DNA of 64,000 nucleotides from Streptomyces sp. YIM 130001 (lineage in GTDB: Bacteria > Actinomycetota > Actinomycetes > Streptomycetales > Streptomycetaceae), in contig NZ_KZ984574.1 of NCBI RefSeq assembly GCF_003574445.1, positions 1-64,000 on the forward strand, given 5' to 3'. Position numbers and translations under genes: made by a program. Positions 32,989 through 41,020 of the stretch are shown here, in pieces. Position 1 is the first letter of the stretch; each line of letters opens with the position of its first letter. The notes beneath the pieces are model-generated. The model was given only the letters and a program-made list of their open reading frames with translations. It was not told where the DNA came from and did not search any database.

Positions 32989-34839
32989 TCACAGCGGCAG
33001 CGTGACGTCGCCCACCGGCACCGCGCAGCACAGCAGGACCGAGTCGTCGGGGGGCGGGAGCATCGGTGCGGTGGTGTAGGCCACCTTCCCGGCGTTCAGG
33101 GGCTGTTCGCACTGGAGGCAGGCCCCGCTGCGGCATGCGGACCTGGCCTGGACACCGGCGCTCTCGGCCAGATCGAGCAGCGTGCCGCTGTTCGCATCCC
33201 AGACCGCGCTCACCCCGCTCCCGGCGAACGACACCCGGAACGGCCCCGGTTCGGGCGGAGCGGACGTACCGGCGCCGCTGCCCGGCGAGACGAAGACCTC
33301 CTGGTGGACGGCGGAGTCCGGCACCCCGCGCCCGGCCAGGCCGGCCCTGGCGTCCCGCATGAACTCCACCGGGCCGCAGAGATACGCCTCCGCCTCACCG
33401 AGCCCGCCGGGCAGGTCCAGCGCCGCGAAGTCCGGTCGCCCGGCCCGCGCGCCCCAGCGTTCGCGCTCGCCCAAGGACGCCCGGGTGAGAAACAGTTCGG
33501 CCCGTCCGTGCGGCAGCTTGCCGATGAGCTCGTACGCCTCGTGCCACAGGGCGAGCGACTGCGTGTCGCGCGCGGTGTGGCACAACAGCACCTCGCGCGC
33601 CGTCTGTTCGGCCGCACAGGCACGCAGCATCGCCAGCGTCTGCGTGATACCGATGCCCGCACTCGCCAGCACCAACGGGCCGGTGGCGCCGGGATCCAGC
33701 GTGACGTGCCCGTGCGGTCCGGAGACCAGCAGCTCCTCCCCCACGACCGCCACGTCGTGCAGCAGCCCGGACATCCGCCCGTCCGCCGCGCGCTGGACGC
33801 TGATCCGCAGATCGCCGCCGTCCACACCGGAGAGCGTGTAGCACCGCCACACCGGTCCCGAGCCGTCAGCCGCGTGGATCCGCAGGTGCTGTCCGGGGAG
33901 GGGCTTCGCGCCCGTGCCGTGCTGAGGGTCGCGGAGCCACAGGCTGGTCACCTCCTCGCTCTCCTCATGCCGCGCCACGATCCGCGCGGGGCGCGGCCAC
34001 TGCGCCGGATCGGGCCGGGAGGCGCCCTGCTCGGGACCGCTGCCGGCGCCCCGGTGGGCCACCGAGTCCCCGGTACGGACCGTCCCGGCCGTGACCACGC
34101 GGGCACGCAGTCCGCAGTAGATGTGGCCGAAGCGGGTGGTGAGTTCGGCCGGTACGTTCGTGTCCACCCGCGAGGTGGACGGGCTGACGCACGTGGCGCG
34201 GCAGCGGCTCATGGGGCGCAGGATCTCCAGCTCCGCGCCGCCCACGGATATGCGCTCCCCGACGAGTGCGAACTCGGTCCAGGCCCCCAGGCCGGACAGA
34301 TAGATGTTGCCCCGGAAGCGCAGCGGGTCGACGGCTTCGCCGGCGGCGGCCGAGAGGGCGTCCACGCTGTCCAGGTTGATCAGGGAGACGGTGCCGTCCC
34401 GTTCGTCCCAGTAGGCGTTGTCGGCCTGCACGAGTGCGGCGGACGCGTCGATCTCGCCGGGGAACCACTCCCGTAGCGCCGCGGTGGCCCGCTCCCGCGA
34501 GGTGGTGTCGTCGAGCGTGACGGTGACATCGGCCGGACCCGCGCCGGACGTTGCGTCCGCGACGGGAGGCCTGGTGAGGGTCACCGTCCGCGACTGCTCG
34601 TCGAGCGCGATGCCGACGCCCAGCAGTCCGCTGTGCGTGGTGAGCCTCGCGAAGGTCTCCGTCGCCGCCCACTGCCCGCCCTGCGGCATGCCGTGCAGCC
34701 CGTCGGCGAGGGCGAGCACCCTGTCGTACGGGATACCGCTGCCGGGTCGGATCTCCGCGTCCGCCACGTCCTGGCCCGACATCCCCTTCACGGGGTATCG
34801 CACCAGCCGTTCCACTCGGGCGCTGATCGCGCGCGTCAT
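32989..34839 (-). CDS. fused MOSC / ferredoxin reductase / 2Fe-2S ferredoxin protein
   Basis: Three-domain redox protein of 616 aa. Residues about 1-260 are an MOSC module with its N-terminal beta barrel (VERLVRYPVKGMSG; RPMSRCRATCVSPS; GDSVAH), expected to bind molybdenum cofactor as in mARC and YcbX. About 290-520 is an FNR-like FAD/NAD(P)H domain (RCYTLSGVDGGDLRISVQR; LVLASAGIGITQTLAML; YLCGPVEFM). About 535-616 is a plant-type [2Fe-2S] ferredoxin with Cys-X4-Cys-X2-Cys in CRSGACLQC plus a later Cys. Such a chain could pass electrons from NAD(P)H to the Mo centre within one polypeptide and reduce N-hydroxylated compounds. The ATG at 34839 follows ACGGAG. Confidence 0.9.
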   Translation of the reverse strand: MTRAISARVERLVRYPVKGMSGQDVADAEIRPGSGIPYDRVLALADGLHGMPQGGQWAATETFARLTTHSGLLGVGIALDEQSRTVTLTRPPVADATSGAGPADVTVTLDDTTSRERATAALREWFPGEIDASAALVQADNAYWDERDGTVSLINLDSVDALSAAAGEAVDPLRFRGNIYLSGLGAWTEFALVGERISVGGAELEILRPMSRCRATCVSPSTSRVDTNVPAELTTRFGHIYCGLRARVVTAGTVRTGDSVAHRGAGSGPEQGASRPDPAQWPRPARIVARHEESEEVTSLWLRDPQHGTGAKPLPGQHLRIHAADGSGPVWRCYTLSGVDGGDLRISVQRAADGRMSGLLHDVAVVGEELLVSGPHGHVTLDPGATGPLVLASAGIGITQTLAMLRACAAEQTAREVLLCHTARDTQSLALWHEAYELIGKLPHGRAELFLTRASLGERERWGARAGRPDFAALDLPGGLGEAEAYLCGPVEFMRDARAGLAGRGVPDSAVHQEVFVSPGSGAGTSAPPEPGPFRVSFAGSGVSAVWDANSGTLLDLAESAGVQARSACRSGACLQCEQPLNAGKVAYTTAPMLPPPDDSVLLCCAVPVGDVTLPL

Positions 34840-35131
34840 CGCTGCTCCGTCCTCGTCCGCTGGGCATTCCGGGCCACCCTCCCCCACAGCTCCGACAAGG
34901 ACCAGGCCCGATCGCCCGATTCCACCGCAATCAGGACTTCAGTGTCCGACATGCGGACGGGGCGTACGCCGCGTACGCCGGGCCCCGACAGGCAGGTTGC
35001 CCCAGACGCTGCCCCACCCCTGGACCGGACTTGACCTCAACCAAGGTTCACGTCCGACGCTGGCGGCACGGCGTCGAGGACGCAGCCAGGAACGCGACCG
35101 GAACCCACCACCTCACCCGAGGAGCCCGACC

Positions 35132-36142
35132 ATGACCGAGAGCAGGACCGAGAGCAGGACCCAGAGCAGGACCGCCGCCGAGCACAGGACCGACACCGCG
35201 ACCACGCCCGTGACCCGGTGGATCGAGCAGCACGCCCATCGCCTCACCTCTCTCGACCCCGAAGCCCCGCTGACCGATCTCGAGCCGCTGGCCGAGATCG
35301 TGCGCGACGCCAAGGTCGTGGCCATGGGCGCCTCGAATCGCCACACCCACGAACTGTCCGCCCTCTCCCACCGGCTTGTGCGGTTCCTGGTCGAGCAGAT
35401 GGGGTTCCGCACACTCGCGCTGGAGGGGGACGAGGCGGAACGAGTCGGCCTCGACGCGTACGTCAGAACCGGTGACGGGGATCCGCGGGAGCTGCTGGCC
35501 GATGCCCGCTCGTTCTGGCAGACCGAGGAGATCCTCGACACCGTCCGCTGGATGCGCGCCTTCAACCGTGGCCGTCCCGACGACCCCGTACGGTTCGCCG
35601 GCGCGCACCCCACGCTGCAGGGACCGTCCGCCATCGAGCCCGCAGGACTCGCCGACATCGAGCGCACACTGGCCGAAAGCACGATCAGGTGGCAGGAACG
35701 GACCGCGGACAAGATCGTCTACTGGGGCGGGATCGCGCACACCGCCGTCGGCGATCCGCGGACCGTCTCTCCCCCGGTCCCGCCGTTGACGCACCGGAAC
35801 GCGGGCAGTTACCTCCGCGAGCACTTCGGCGACGCCTTCGTCTCCATCGGCCAGACCTTCCACCACGGCATGGCTCCGGACCAAATCCTCCCGCCACCAC
35901 CGGAGTTCGCCGACTCGGTCCTGGGCGACACCAACCTGGACACCTACCTGCTCGACCTGCGCGCCCATGCCCCGGAGCCGGTACGGACCTGGCTCGACAC
36001 CCCGACCAGGACCCGCATGATCGGCCCGCACTACGACCCCGCCCACAACGCGGCCTACTACATGTCCGGCGGATCGCTCACCGACTGGTTCGACGCCGTC
36101 CTCCACGTACGCGAGGTGACGGCGGTCCGCTTCCTCTTCTGA
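35132..36142 (+). CDS. erythromycin-esterase-like protein with altered active site
   Basis: Protein of 336 aa in the erythromycin esterase (EreA/B, succinoglycan-biosynthesis-like) superfamily. The fold markers HRLVRFLVEQMGFRTLALEGDEAE and the conserved pattern KIVYWGGIAHTAV, SYLREHFGDAFVSIGQTFHHG are present. Where EreA/B have a GE-X2-H active-site motif, this protein reads GASNRHTHEL, so the usual Glu and His appear replaced by Ala and Arg. Macrolide hydrolysis is therefore doubtful. The N-terminus holds (TESR)2TQSR, encoded by a 12-bp tandem repeat (35134-35169). The ATG follows GAGGAGCCCGACC. It diverges from the MOSC gene. Confidence 0.75.
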   Translation: MTESRTESRTQSRTAAEHRTDTATTPVTRWIEQHAHRLTSLDPEAPLTDLEPLAEIVRDAKVVAMGASNRHTHELSALSHRLVRFLVEQMGFRTLALEGDEAERVGLDAYVRTGDGDPRELLADARSFWQTEEILDTVRWMRAFNRGRPDDPVRFAGAHPTLQGPSAIEPAGLADIERTLAESTIRWQERTADKIVYWGGIAHTAVGDPRTVSPPVPPLTHRNAGSYLREHFGDAFVSIGQTFHHGMAPDQILPPPPEFADSVLGDTNLDTYLLDLRAHAPEPVRTWLDTPTRTRMIGPHYDPAHNAAYYMSGGSLTDWFDAVLHVREVTAVRFLF

Positions 36143-36190
36143 GCGGGGAGCGGAGTGGAGACCCGGTGGCCGGTTCGACGCTCCCGCCGC

Positions 36191-37135
36191 TCAGCCGGCG
36201 GGGAACGACGTCCTCGTCAGCTCCTGCGAGGCGTTCCAGATCCGCTGCGCGTCCGCGGCGCTGCGCAGGCGTGAGTACACCTTCTGTTCGGCGGGCGGGC
36301 CGCCGAGGTGCCCGAGTCCGCTCGGCCCGTAGAACTGGCCGCCCTCGGCGTCGGGGGACGTGGCGGCGAGCAGTGCGGGAAGCGTCGCGGTTTCGACGGT
36401 GCCGAGGATGATGCCGCGGGCGGAGAAGGCCTTGATGAGCTTCCGACCCGCGGTCTCCTTGTCGCGGCCGACCTCGGGGCGCGCGGCGAGCAGGTTCGTG
36501 GGGGCCACACCCGGGTGGGAGAGGTTGCTGGTGATGCCCCAGCCGCCCGCACGGCTACGTCGGTCCAGTTCGAGTCCGAAGAGCCCGAACGCGATCTTCG
36601 ACTGGCTGTAGGCCTTCATGCCGTCGTAGCCGCGCTCCCAGTTCAGGTCCTGCCAGTTGATGCCGTTCTGGTTCGCCGCGACGCTGATCTGCGAGGTCAC
36701 CCGCGCCCGGCCGGCGCGCAGCAGCGGCAACAACTCGGCCACCAGGGCGAAGTGTCCGAGGTGGTTGGTGCCGAACTGGAGCTCGAGCCCGTCGGCGGTC
36801 GCCTGCCGGTCGGGCGGGGTCATCACGCCCGCGTTGTTGATCAGGATGTTGATCGGGCGGCCGTCCTGCCGCAGTTGCTCACCGAGGCCGGAGACGGAGT
36901 CCAGTGACGAGAGGTCGAGGGCGTGGAGCGACACGTCGGCTTCGGGAACCTCCTCCCGGATCCTGCCGATCGCCACCTCGCCCTTGCGCTGGTTACGCAC
37001 GGGCAGCAGCACCTCGGCCCCGGCCGACGAGAGCCGGGTGGCCAACCCGAGACCGATGCCGTCGCTCGCTCCCGTGATCACGGCGCGCTTCCCCGACAGG
37101 TCGGGGACGGTGATGTCGACGGGCTTGCGTGACAT
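36191..37135 (-). CDS. short-chain dehydrogenase/reductase
   Basis: SDR of 314 aa resembling retinol-dehydrogenase/WW-oxidoreductase-like enzymes. It has the NADP(H) motif TGASDGIG (about 20-27), the stabilising NNAGVM, catalytic-region Ser (SQISVAA) and Tyr-X3-Lys in AYSQSK. The substrate is unknown. The ATG at 37135 follows AGGAG with five bases. It diverges from a TetR gene, with tandem 18-bp repeats in between that overlap its promoter, so it is most likely the target of that regulator. Confidence 0.9.
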   Translation of the reverse strand: MSRKPVDITVPDLSGKRAVITGASDGIGLGLATRLSSAGAEVLLPVRNQRKGEVAIGRIREEVPEADVSLHALDLSSLDSVSGLGEQLRQDGRPINILINNAGVMTPPDRQATADGLELQFGTNHLGHFALVAELLPLLRAGRARVTSQISVAANQNGINWQDLNWERGYDGMKAYSQSKIAFGLFGLELDRRSRAGGWGITSNLSHPGVAPTNLLAARPEVGRDKETAGRKLIKAFSARGIILGTVETATLPALLAATSPDAEGGQFYGPSGLGHLGGPPAEQKVYSRLRSAADAQRIWNASQELTRTSFPAG

Positions 37136-37258
37136 GGGGACTCCTGGGGGTCGTTTCTGCGTTCCGCCGACGCCGTACCGCCGGTGCACGGAGGGAGCGG
37201 GCGACCCTGAGCGGCGGCCCGGACTCGCGGCCGACCGGACGGGAACCGGCCGCCCGTC

Positions 37259-37306
37259 CAATGTATGCAACGCACACAATGTATGCAACGTCAACAATGT
37301 AGGCGG
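37259..37306. promoter_or_regulatory. tandem 18-bp operator repeats and SDR promoter
   Basis: CAATGTATGCAACG begins at 37259 and again at 37277, with a diverged third copy (CAATGTAGG) at 37295, an 18-bp period. On the minus strand the repeats themselves supply TTGCAT and, 17 bases on, TACATT, a promoter for the SDR gene. TetR binding here would block it. Confidence 0.65.
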
Positions 37307-37325
37307 TGCGGACTAGGGTGAGCAC

Positions 37326-37934
37326 ATGAAGAAGCGCCCCTACCACCACGGAGACCTCCGCGCCGCGCTGCTCGAACGAGCCGAGCTGACGCTGCGGGAA
37401 CGGGGTTCAGGCGCGCTGTCCCTGCGGGAACTGGCCCGGGACCTCGGCGTGAGCCCCGGCGCACCCGGCCGCCACTTCAGGACCAAACAGGCACTGCTCG
37501 ACGCTCTGGCCCTGAGCGGATTCGAGCGACTTGTCGACACTCTCGCCCGCGCGCGGGAAGGCGCGGGCGAGACGTTCCTCGAGCAACTGGCCGCCATGGC
37601 CCACTCGTACGTGGACTTCGCCCTGGCCGACCCCGCCCTCCTGGACCTGATGTTCTCGGCCAAGCACAGCCCGGAAGCGTCCCAGGCACTGGGGGAGGCC
37701 GCCCACCGGTGGGTCGAGCAGGGCCTCCGGCTGGTCGACGAAGGGCAGCGCCGCGGGGAGGTGCGCGCGGGACCGCCGGAACGCATCGCCCTGACGGTCT
37801 TCGCCCCGGTGCACGGATACGTCGGCATGGCGGTGAGCGGCGTCCCGCTGCCCGAGGGGGCCGATCGCGGACTGGACGACGTGATCACGTCCATCGCGCG
37901 TGGATGCCTGCCGGAGCGGAACCCGGCCACCTGA
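37326..37934 (+). CDS. TetR family regulator
   Basis: Regulator of 202 aa. The N-terminal helix-turn-helix is MKKRPYHHGDLRAALLERAE to LRELARDLGVSPGAPGRHFRTKQALLDALA. The C-terminal ligand domain is of the WHG/TetR_C_13-like type (YVDFALADPALLDLMF). The ATG has only a weak GGTGAG but lies six bases after TAGGGT, so the transcript may be leaderless. It diverges from the SDR gene and probably represses it and itself through the tandem repeats. The inducer is unknown. Confidence 0.9.
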   Translation: MKKRPYHHGDLRAALLERAELTLRERGSGALSLRELARDLGVSPGAPGRHFRTKQALLDALALSGFERLVDTLARAREGAGETFLEQLAAMAHSYVDFALADPALLDLMFSAKHSPEASQALGEAAHRWVEQGLRLVDEGQRRGEVRAGPPERIALTVFAPVHGYVGMAVSGVPLPEGADRGLDDVITSIARGCLPERNPAT

Positions 37935-38077
37935 GCGGACAGCCGCCGGCTGCGCCAAGTCCGTGTTCACACCGGACATTTCATCGAAATCCAGTAACGG
38001 GCGTACGACCCCCGGCCGCGCACGGCGCCCCGACAGGACTCTTGCCAACCGCCCCAGACCCCCGATAAGAACCACGC

Positions 38078-38419
38078 GTGACCGACCAAGGGAAACTCAC
38101 GCGTGCCGTCATGGCCCTGTCCGCCGTCGTCGTCGCCTGCTGTGCGGTGACGGTGACCGTCAAAGTGGTCGGCGCGGACACCCAAGCGACCCGCCCGCCA
38201 AGGCTGTTGGACCAGGAAGCCGTGGAACGCCAGGCGTCGGCCGCGGCGCGAGGCAGCAAGAACATGTCCAGGGACGGAGTGGCCTGCCCGGCGGCGATGG
38301 GCGCCGAGGAGGGCAACAAGTTCGACTGCACCGTCCTGGTCGGCTCGAACCCCAAGACCGTCACCGTCACGGTCCGGGACGACCAAGGCCGGCTCGACAC
38401 GACGACGCACACCTCCTGA
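38078..38419 (+). CDS. DUF4333 membrane-anchored protein
   Basis: Protein of 113 aa with one N-terminal hydrophobic helix (MALSAVVVACCAVTVTVKVV) and a C-terminal extracytoplasmic DUF4333 domain. The domain shows the two typical cysteines in VACPAAMGAEEGNKFDCTV, which likely form a disulfide. Function is unknown. The GTG start has no Shine-Dalgarno. It precedes the pflB regulatory region but is probably transcribed separately, since the pflB promoter lies after it. Confidence 0.75.
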   Translation: MTDQGKLTRAVMALSAVVVACCAVTVTVKVVGADTQATRPPRLLDQEAVERQASAAARGSKNMSRDGVACPAAMGAEEGNKFDCTVLVGSNPKTVTVTVRDDQGRLDTTTHTS

Positions 38420-38444
38420 GCGAGATCCCGCGTCATCTCGACCG

Positions 38445-38499
38445 GTCGAATGCGGGTCGAATACGGGCCGGATATGGGCCATATATGGGCACATACCTG
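38445..38499. repeat. array of five 11-bp direct repeats upstream of pflB
   Basis: Consecutive 11-base units GTCGAATGCGG, GTCGAATACGG, GCCGGATATGG, GCCATATATGG and a diverged GCACATACCTG run head to tail. The period equals one helical turn, so one face of the DNA would carry all copies. The array ends 60 bases before the Rex box. It is in a gene-free gap (38420-38749) and looks like a multi-subunit regulator site. Confidence 0.7.
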
Positions 38500-38549
38500 T
38501 AGATCCAAGGGCTGATCCACCTACTGGTTCGGATATGCCGGAATAGTGC

Positions 38550-38576
38550 TATCGTAGCTTGTGAAAGTTTTCACGA
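38550..38576 (+). promoter_or_regulatory. pflB promoter -10 and Rex operator
   Basis: TTGTGAAAGTTTTCACGA (38559-38576) fits the Rex operator TTGTGAA-N4-TTCACAA with one mismatch. It sits three bases after a TATCGT -10 element (38550-38555), so it covers the expected transcription start. Rex leaves DNA when NADH/NAD+ rises, which would switch on pflBA under oxygen limitation. Confidence 0.85.
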
Positions 38577-38592
38577 GCCCGGAGGTGGCCTC

Positions 38593-38604
38593 ATGGCCCC
38601 GGCG
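38593..38604 (+). other. extra start codon with perfect ribosome binding site in the pflB leader
   Basis: GGAGGTGGCCTC-ATG places a start codon 16 bases after the Rex box, the same layout as the true adhE start. Its frame (MAPATESLPQQP) is +1 relative to pflB and stays open far into pflB, so it is not a separate gene that I can recognise. It may be a copied promoter-leader or a regulatory start. Confidence 0.5.
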
Positions 38605-38749
38605 ACGGAGTCACTCCCCCAGCAGCCCCGCGGCGCTCACGCCGGCCCGTACGCCCCGCCGGCCCGCGAAGGCCGGAGTGCGGCGCCGTCGAACCCCTCC
38701 GGTGGCAATCAGTGCGGCCAAGGCCCCCCAGAAGGATGTGTGACCTGCG

Positions 38750-41020
38750 ATGACCACCACTCCCGTCGCCCCGACCACCGACGCCTGGGCCGGCTTCCGC
38801 GACGGCTCCTGGCGCGAGGCGATCGACGTCCGCGACTTCGTCCAGCGGAACTACACGCCCTACGAGGGCGACGGTTCCTTCCTGGCCGGTCCGACCGGGC
38901 GCACCACCGCCGTGTGGGACAGGCTGCTCTCGATGTTCCCGGCCGAGATCGAGCGCGGCATCCACGACGTGGACACCAGGACCCCGTCCCGTATCGACGC
39001 CTTCGGCCCCGGCTACGTCGACGGCGATGCGAAGGACCACCGCGACCTGATCGTCGGCCTGCAGACGGACGCCCCGCTCAAGCGCGCGATCATGCCCAAC
39101 GGCGGCTGGCGGATGGTCGAGAGCGCCCTGAACGCCTACGGATACGAGGCGGACCCCGACGTCCGCGACGTCTACACCCACCTGCGCAAGACCCACAACG
39201 AGGGCGTATTCGACGCGTACACCCCGCAGATCCGCGCCTGCCGCTCCTCCGGCATCATCACCGGCCTGCCCGACGCGTACGGCCGCGGCCGCATCATCGG
39301 CGACTACCGCCGCGTCGCCCTCTACGGCGTCGACCGCCTCATAGCCGGCAAGCAGGCCGACAAGGACGCACTCGCCGAACAGTGGCCCACCGAGCACGTG
39401 CTGCGCGACCGCGAGGAGACGTCCGAGCAGATCAAGGCGCTCAACGAGCTGAAGAACCTGGCCCTTTCGTACGGGTACGACATCTCGGGACCGGCGACCA
39501 CCGGTCGTCAGGCCGTGCAGTGGCTGTACTTCGGTTATCTGGCGGCGGTGCGCGAGCAGAACGGCGCGGCCATGTCGATCGGCCGCATCGACAATTTCCT
39601 CGACATCTACCTGCAGCGCGACATCGACGCCGGGCTGATCTCCGAGGAGCAGGCGCAGGAGTTCATCGACGACTTCGTCATCAAGCTCCGCATCGTCCGC
39701 TTCCTGCGCACACCCGAGTACAACACCCTGTATTCCGGCGACCCGACCTGGGTCACCTGGTCGATGGCCGGCATCGGCGAGGACGGCCGGCCGCTGGTGT
39801 CGAGGACCACCTTCCGCGCCCTGCAGACGCTGTACAACCTGGGTCCTGCGCCGGAACCGAACCTCACCGTGTTCTGGTCGCGGCAACTCCCGCGGGGTTT
39901 CAAGGAGTTCGCCGCCCAGGTCGCCATCGACACCTCGGCGCTGCAGTTCGAGTCCGACGACCTGATGCGCCCCAAGTACGGCGACGACACCGCCATCGCC
40001 TGCTGCGTCTCCGCGATGTCCGTCGGCAAGCAGATGCAGTTCTTCGGCGCCCGGGTCAACGTCGCCAAGGCCCTCCTGTACGCGATCAACGGCGGCCGCG
40101 ACGAGAAGTCGGGCCGGCTCGTGGTCGAGGGCTTCGAGCCGATCACCGGCGAGTACCTCGACTACGACACGGTCGCCGCGCGGTACGACGCGATGCTCGA
40201 CTGGCTGGCGAAGACATACGTGCACGCGCTCAACGTCATCCACTACATGCACGACAAGTACGCCTACGAACGCATCGAGATGGCCCTGCACGACAAGGAC
40301 GTCCTGCGCACCATGGCCTGCGGCATCGCGGGCCTGTCGGTCGCCGCCGACTCGCTCTCGGCGATCAAGCACGCGAAGGTCAGGGTCGTACGGGACGAGA
40401 CCGGTCTCGCGGTCGACTACGAGATCGAGGGCTCCGGCGACTACCCGGCCTTCGGCAACAACGACGACCGTGCCGACGCCATCGCCCAGCGGATCGTCCA
40501 CGACTTCATGACGAAGATCCGCAAGCACCCGACGTACCGCGACGCGGTGCACACCCAGTCCGTCCTGACGATCACCTCGAACGTCGTCTACGGCCAGAAG
40601 ACCGGGAACACTCCGGACGGCCGCCGCGCCGGCACCCCGTTCGCGCCCGGCGCCAACCCGATGAACGGCCGCGACCAGCACGGCTACATCGCCTCCGCGC
40701 TCTCCGTCGCCAAGTTGAGTTACGACGACGCCGAGGACGGGATCTCGCTGACCAACACGATCACCCCGGAGGCGCTGGGCCGCACCCCCGCTGAACGCGT
40801 CGGCAACCTGGCCGGTGTGCTCGACGGATTCATGGCCAGTGACGGCTTCCACATGAACGTCAACGTCGTCGACAAGGCCATGCTCGAGGACGCCATGGAA
40901 CACCCGGAGAACTACCCGCAGCTCACCATCCGGGTCTCCGGTTACGCGGTGAACTTCGTCCGCCTCAGCCGCGAGCAGCAACTCGACGTCATCAACCGCA
41001 CGTTCCACGGCTCGCTGTGA
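38750..41020 (+). CDS. pflB: pyruvate formate-lyase (formate C-acetyltransferase)
   Basis: Glycyl-radical enzyme of 756 aa converting pyruvate and CoA to acetyl-CoA and formate without NADH production. The catalytic pair is Cys418-Cys419 in IACCVSAM, at the E. coli positions, and the radical glycine is Gly731 in RVSGYAVNF. The N-terminus VRDFVQRNYTPYEGDGSFLAGPT is diagnostic. It is full length with no frameshift. The ATG at 38750 is 13 bases after AAGGA, a long spacing. It overlaps pflA and has a Rex operator upstream. The enzyme is destroyed by oxygen when active, so it should serve during hypoxia or in spores and dense mycelium. Confidence 0.97.
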   Translation: MTTTPVAPTTDAWAGFRDGSWREAIDVRDFVQRNYTPYEGDGSFLAGPTGRTTAVWDRLLSMFPAEIERGIHDVDTRTPSRIDAFGPGYVDGDAKDHRDLIVGLQTDAPLKRAIMPNGGWRMVESALNAYGYEADPDVRDVYTHLRKTHNEGVFDAYTPQIRACRSSGIITGLPDAYGRGRIIGDYRRVALYGVDRLIAGKQADKDALAEQWPTEHVLRDREETSEQIKALNELKNLALSYGYDISGPATTGRQAVQWLYFGYLAAVREQNGAAMSIGRIDNFLDIYLQRDIDAGLISEEQAQEFIDDFVIKLRIVRFLRTPEYNTLYSGDPTWVTWSMAGIGEDGRPLVSRTTFRALQTLYNLGPAPEPNLTVFWSRQLPRGFKEFAAQVAIDTSALQFESDDLMRPKYGDDTAIACCVSAMSVGKQMQFFGARVNVAKALLYAINGGRDEKSGRLVVEGFEPITGEYLDYDTVAARYDAMLDWLAKTYVHALNVIHYMHDKYAYERIEMALHDKDVLRTMACGIAGLSVAADSLSAIKHAKVRVVRDETGLAVDYEIEGSGDYPAFGNNDDRADAIAQRIVHDFMTKIRKHPTYRDAVHTQSVLTITSNVVYGQKTGNTPDGRRAGTPFAPGANPMNGRDQHGYIASALSVAKLSYDDAEDGISLTNTITPEALGRTPAERVGNLAGVLDGFMASDGFHMNVNVVDKAMLEDAMEHPENYPQLTIRVSGYAVNFVRLSREQQLDVINRTFHGSL

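Noticed and set aside
35030..35055. MerR/SoxR-like promoter (TTGACCTCAACCAAGGTT) before the esterase-like gene
   Set aside because: The dyad is imperfect and no -10 element occurs at 17-20 bases; only a weak resemblance.
38593..40794. 733-codon frame starting at a perfect SD and overlapping pflB
   Set aside because: Beyond the first 50 codons it is simply pflB read in the wrong frame; kept only as a leader start-codon observation.
38591..41008. Long open frame of 805 codons antisense to pflB, and similar ones antisense to kdpD, the RNA methyltransferase and the KimA-like gene
   Set aside because: They mirror the G/C-rich third positions of real genes, show low-complexity Arg/Gly/Asp-rich translations and lack ribosome binding sites and families.
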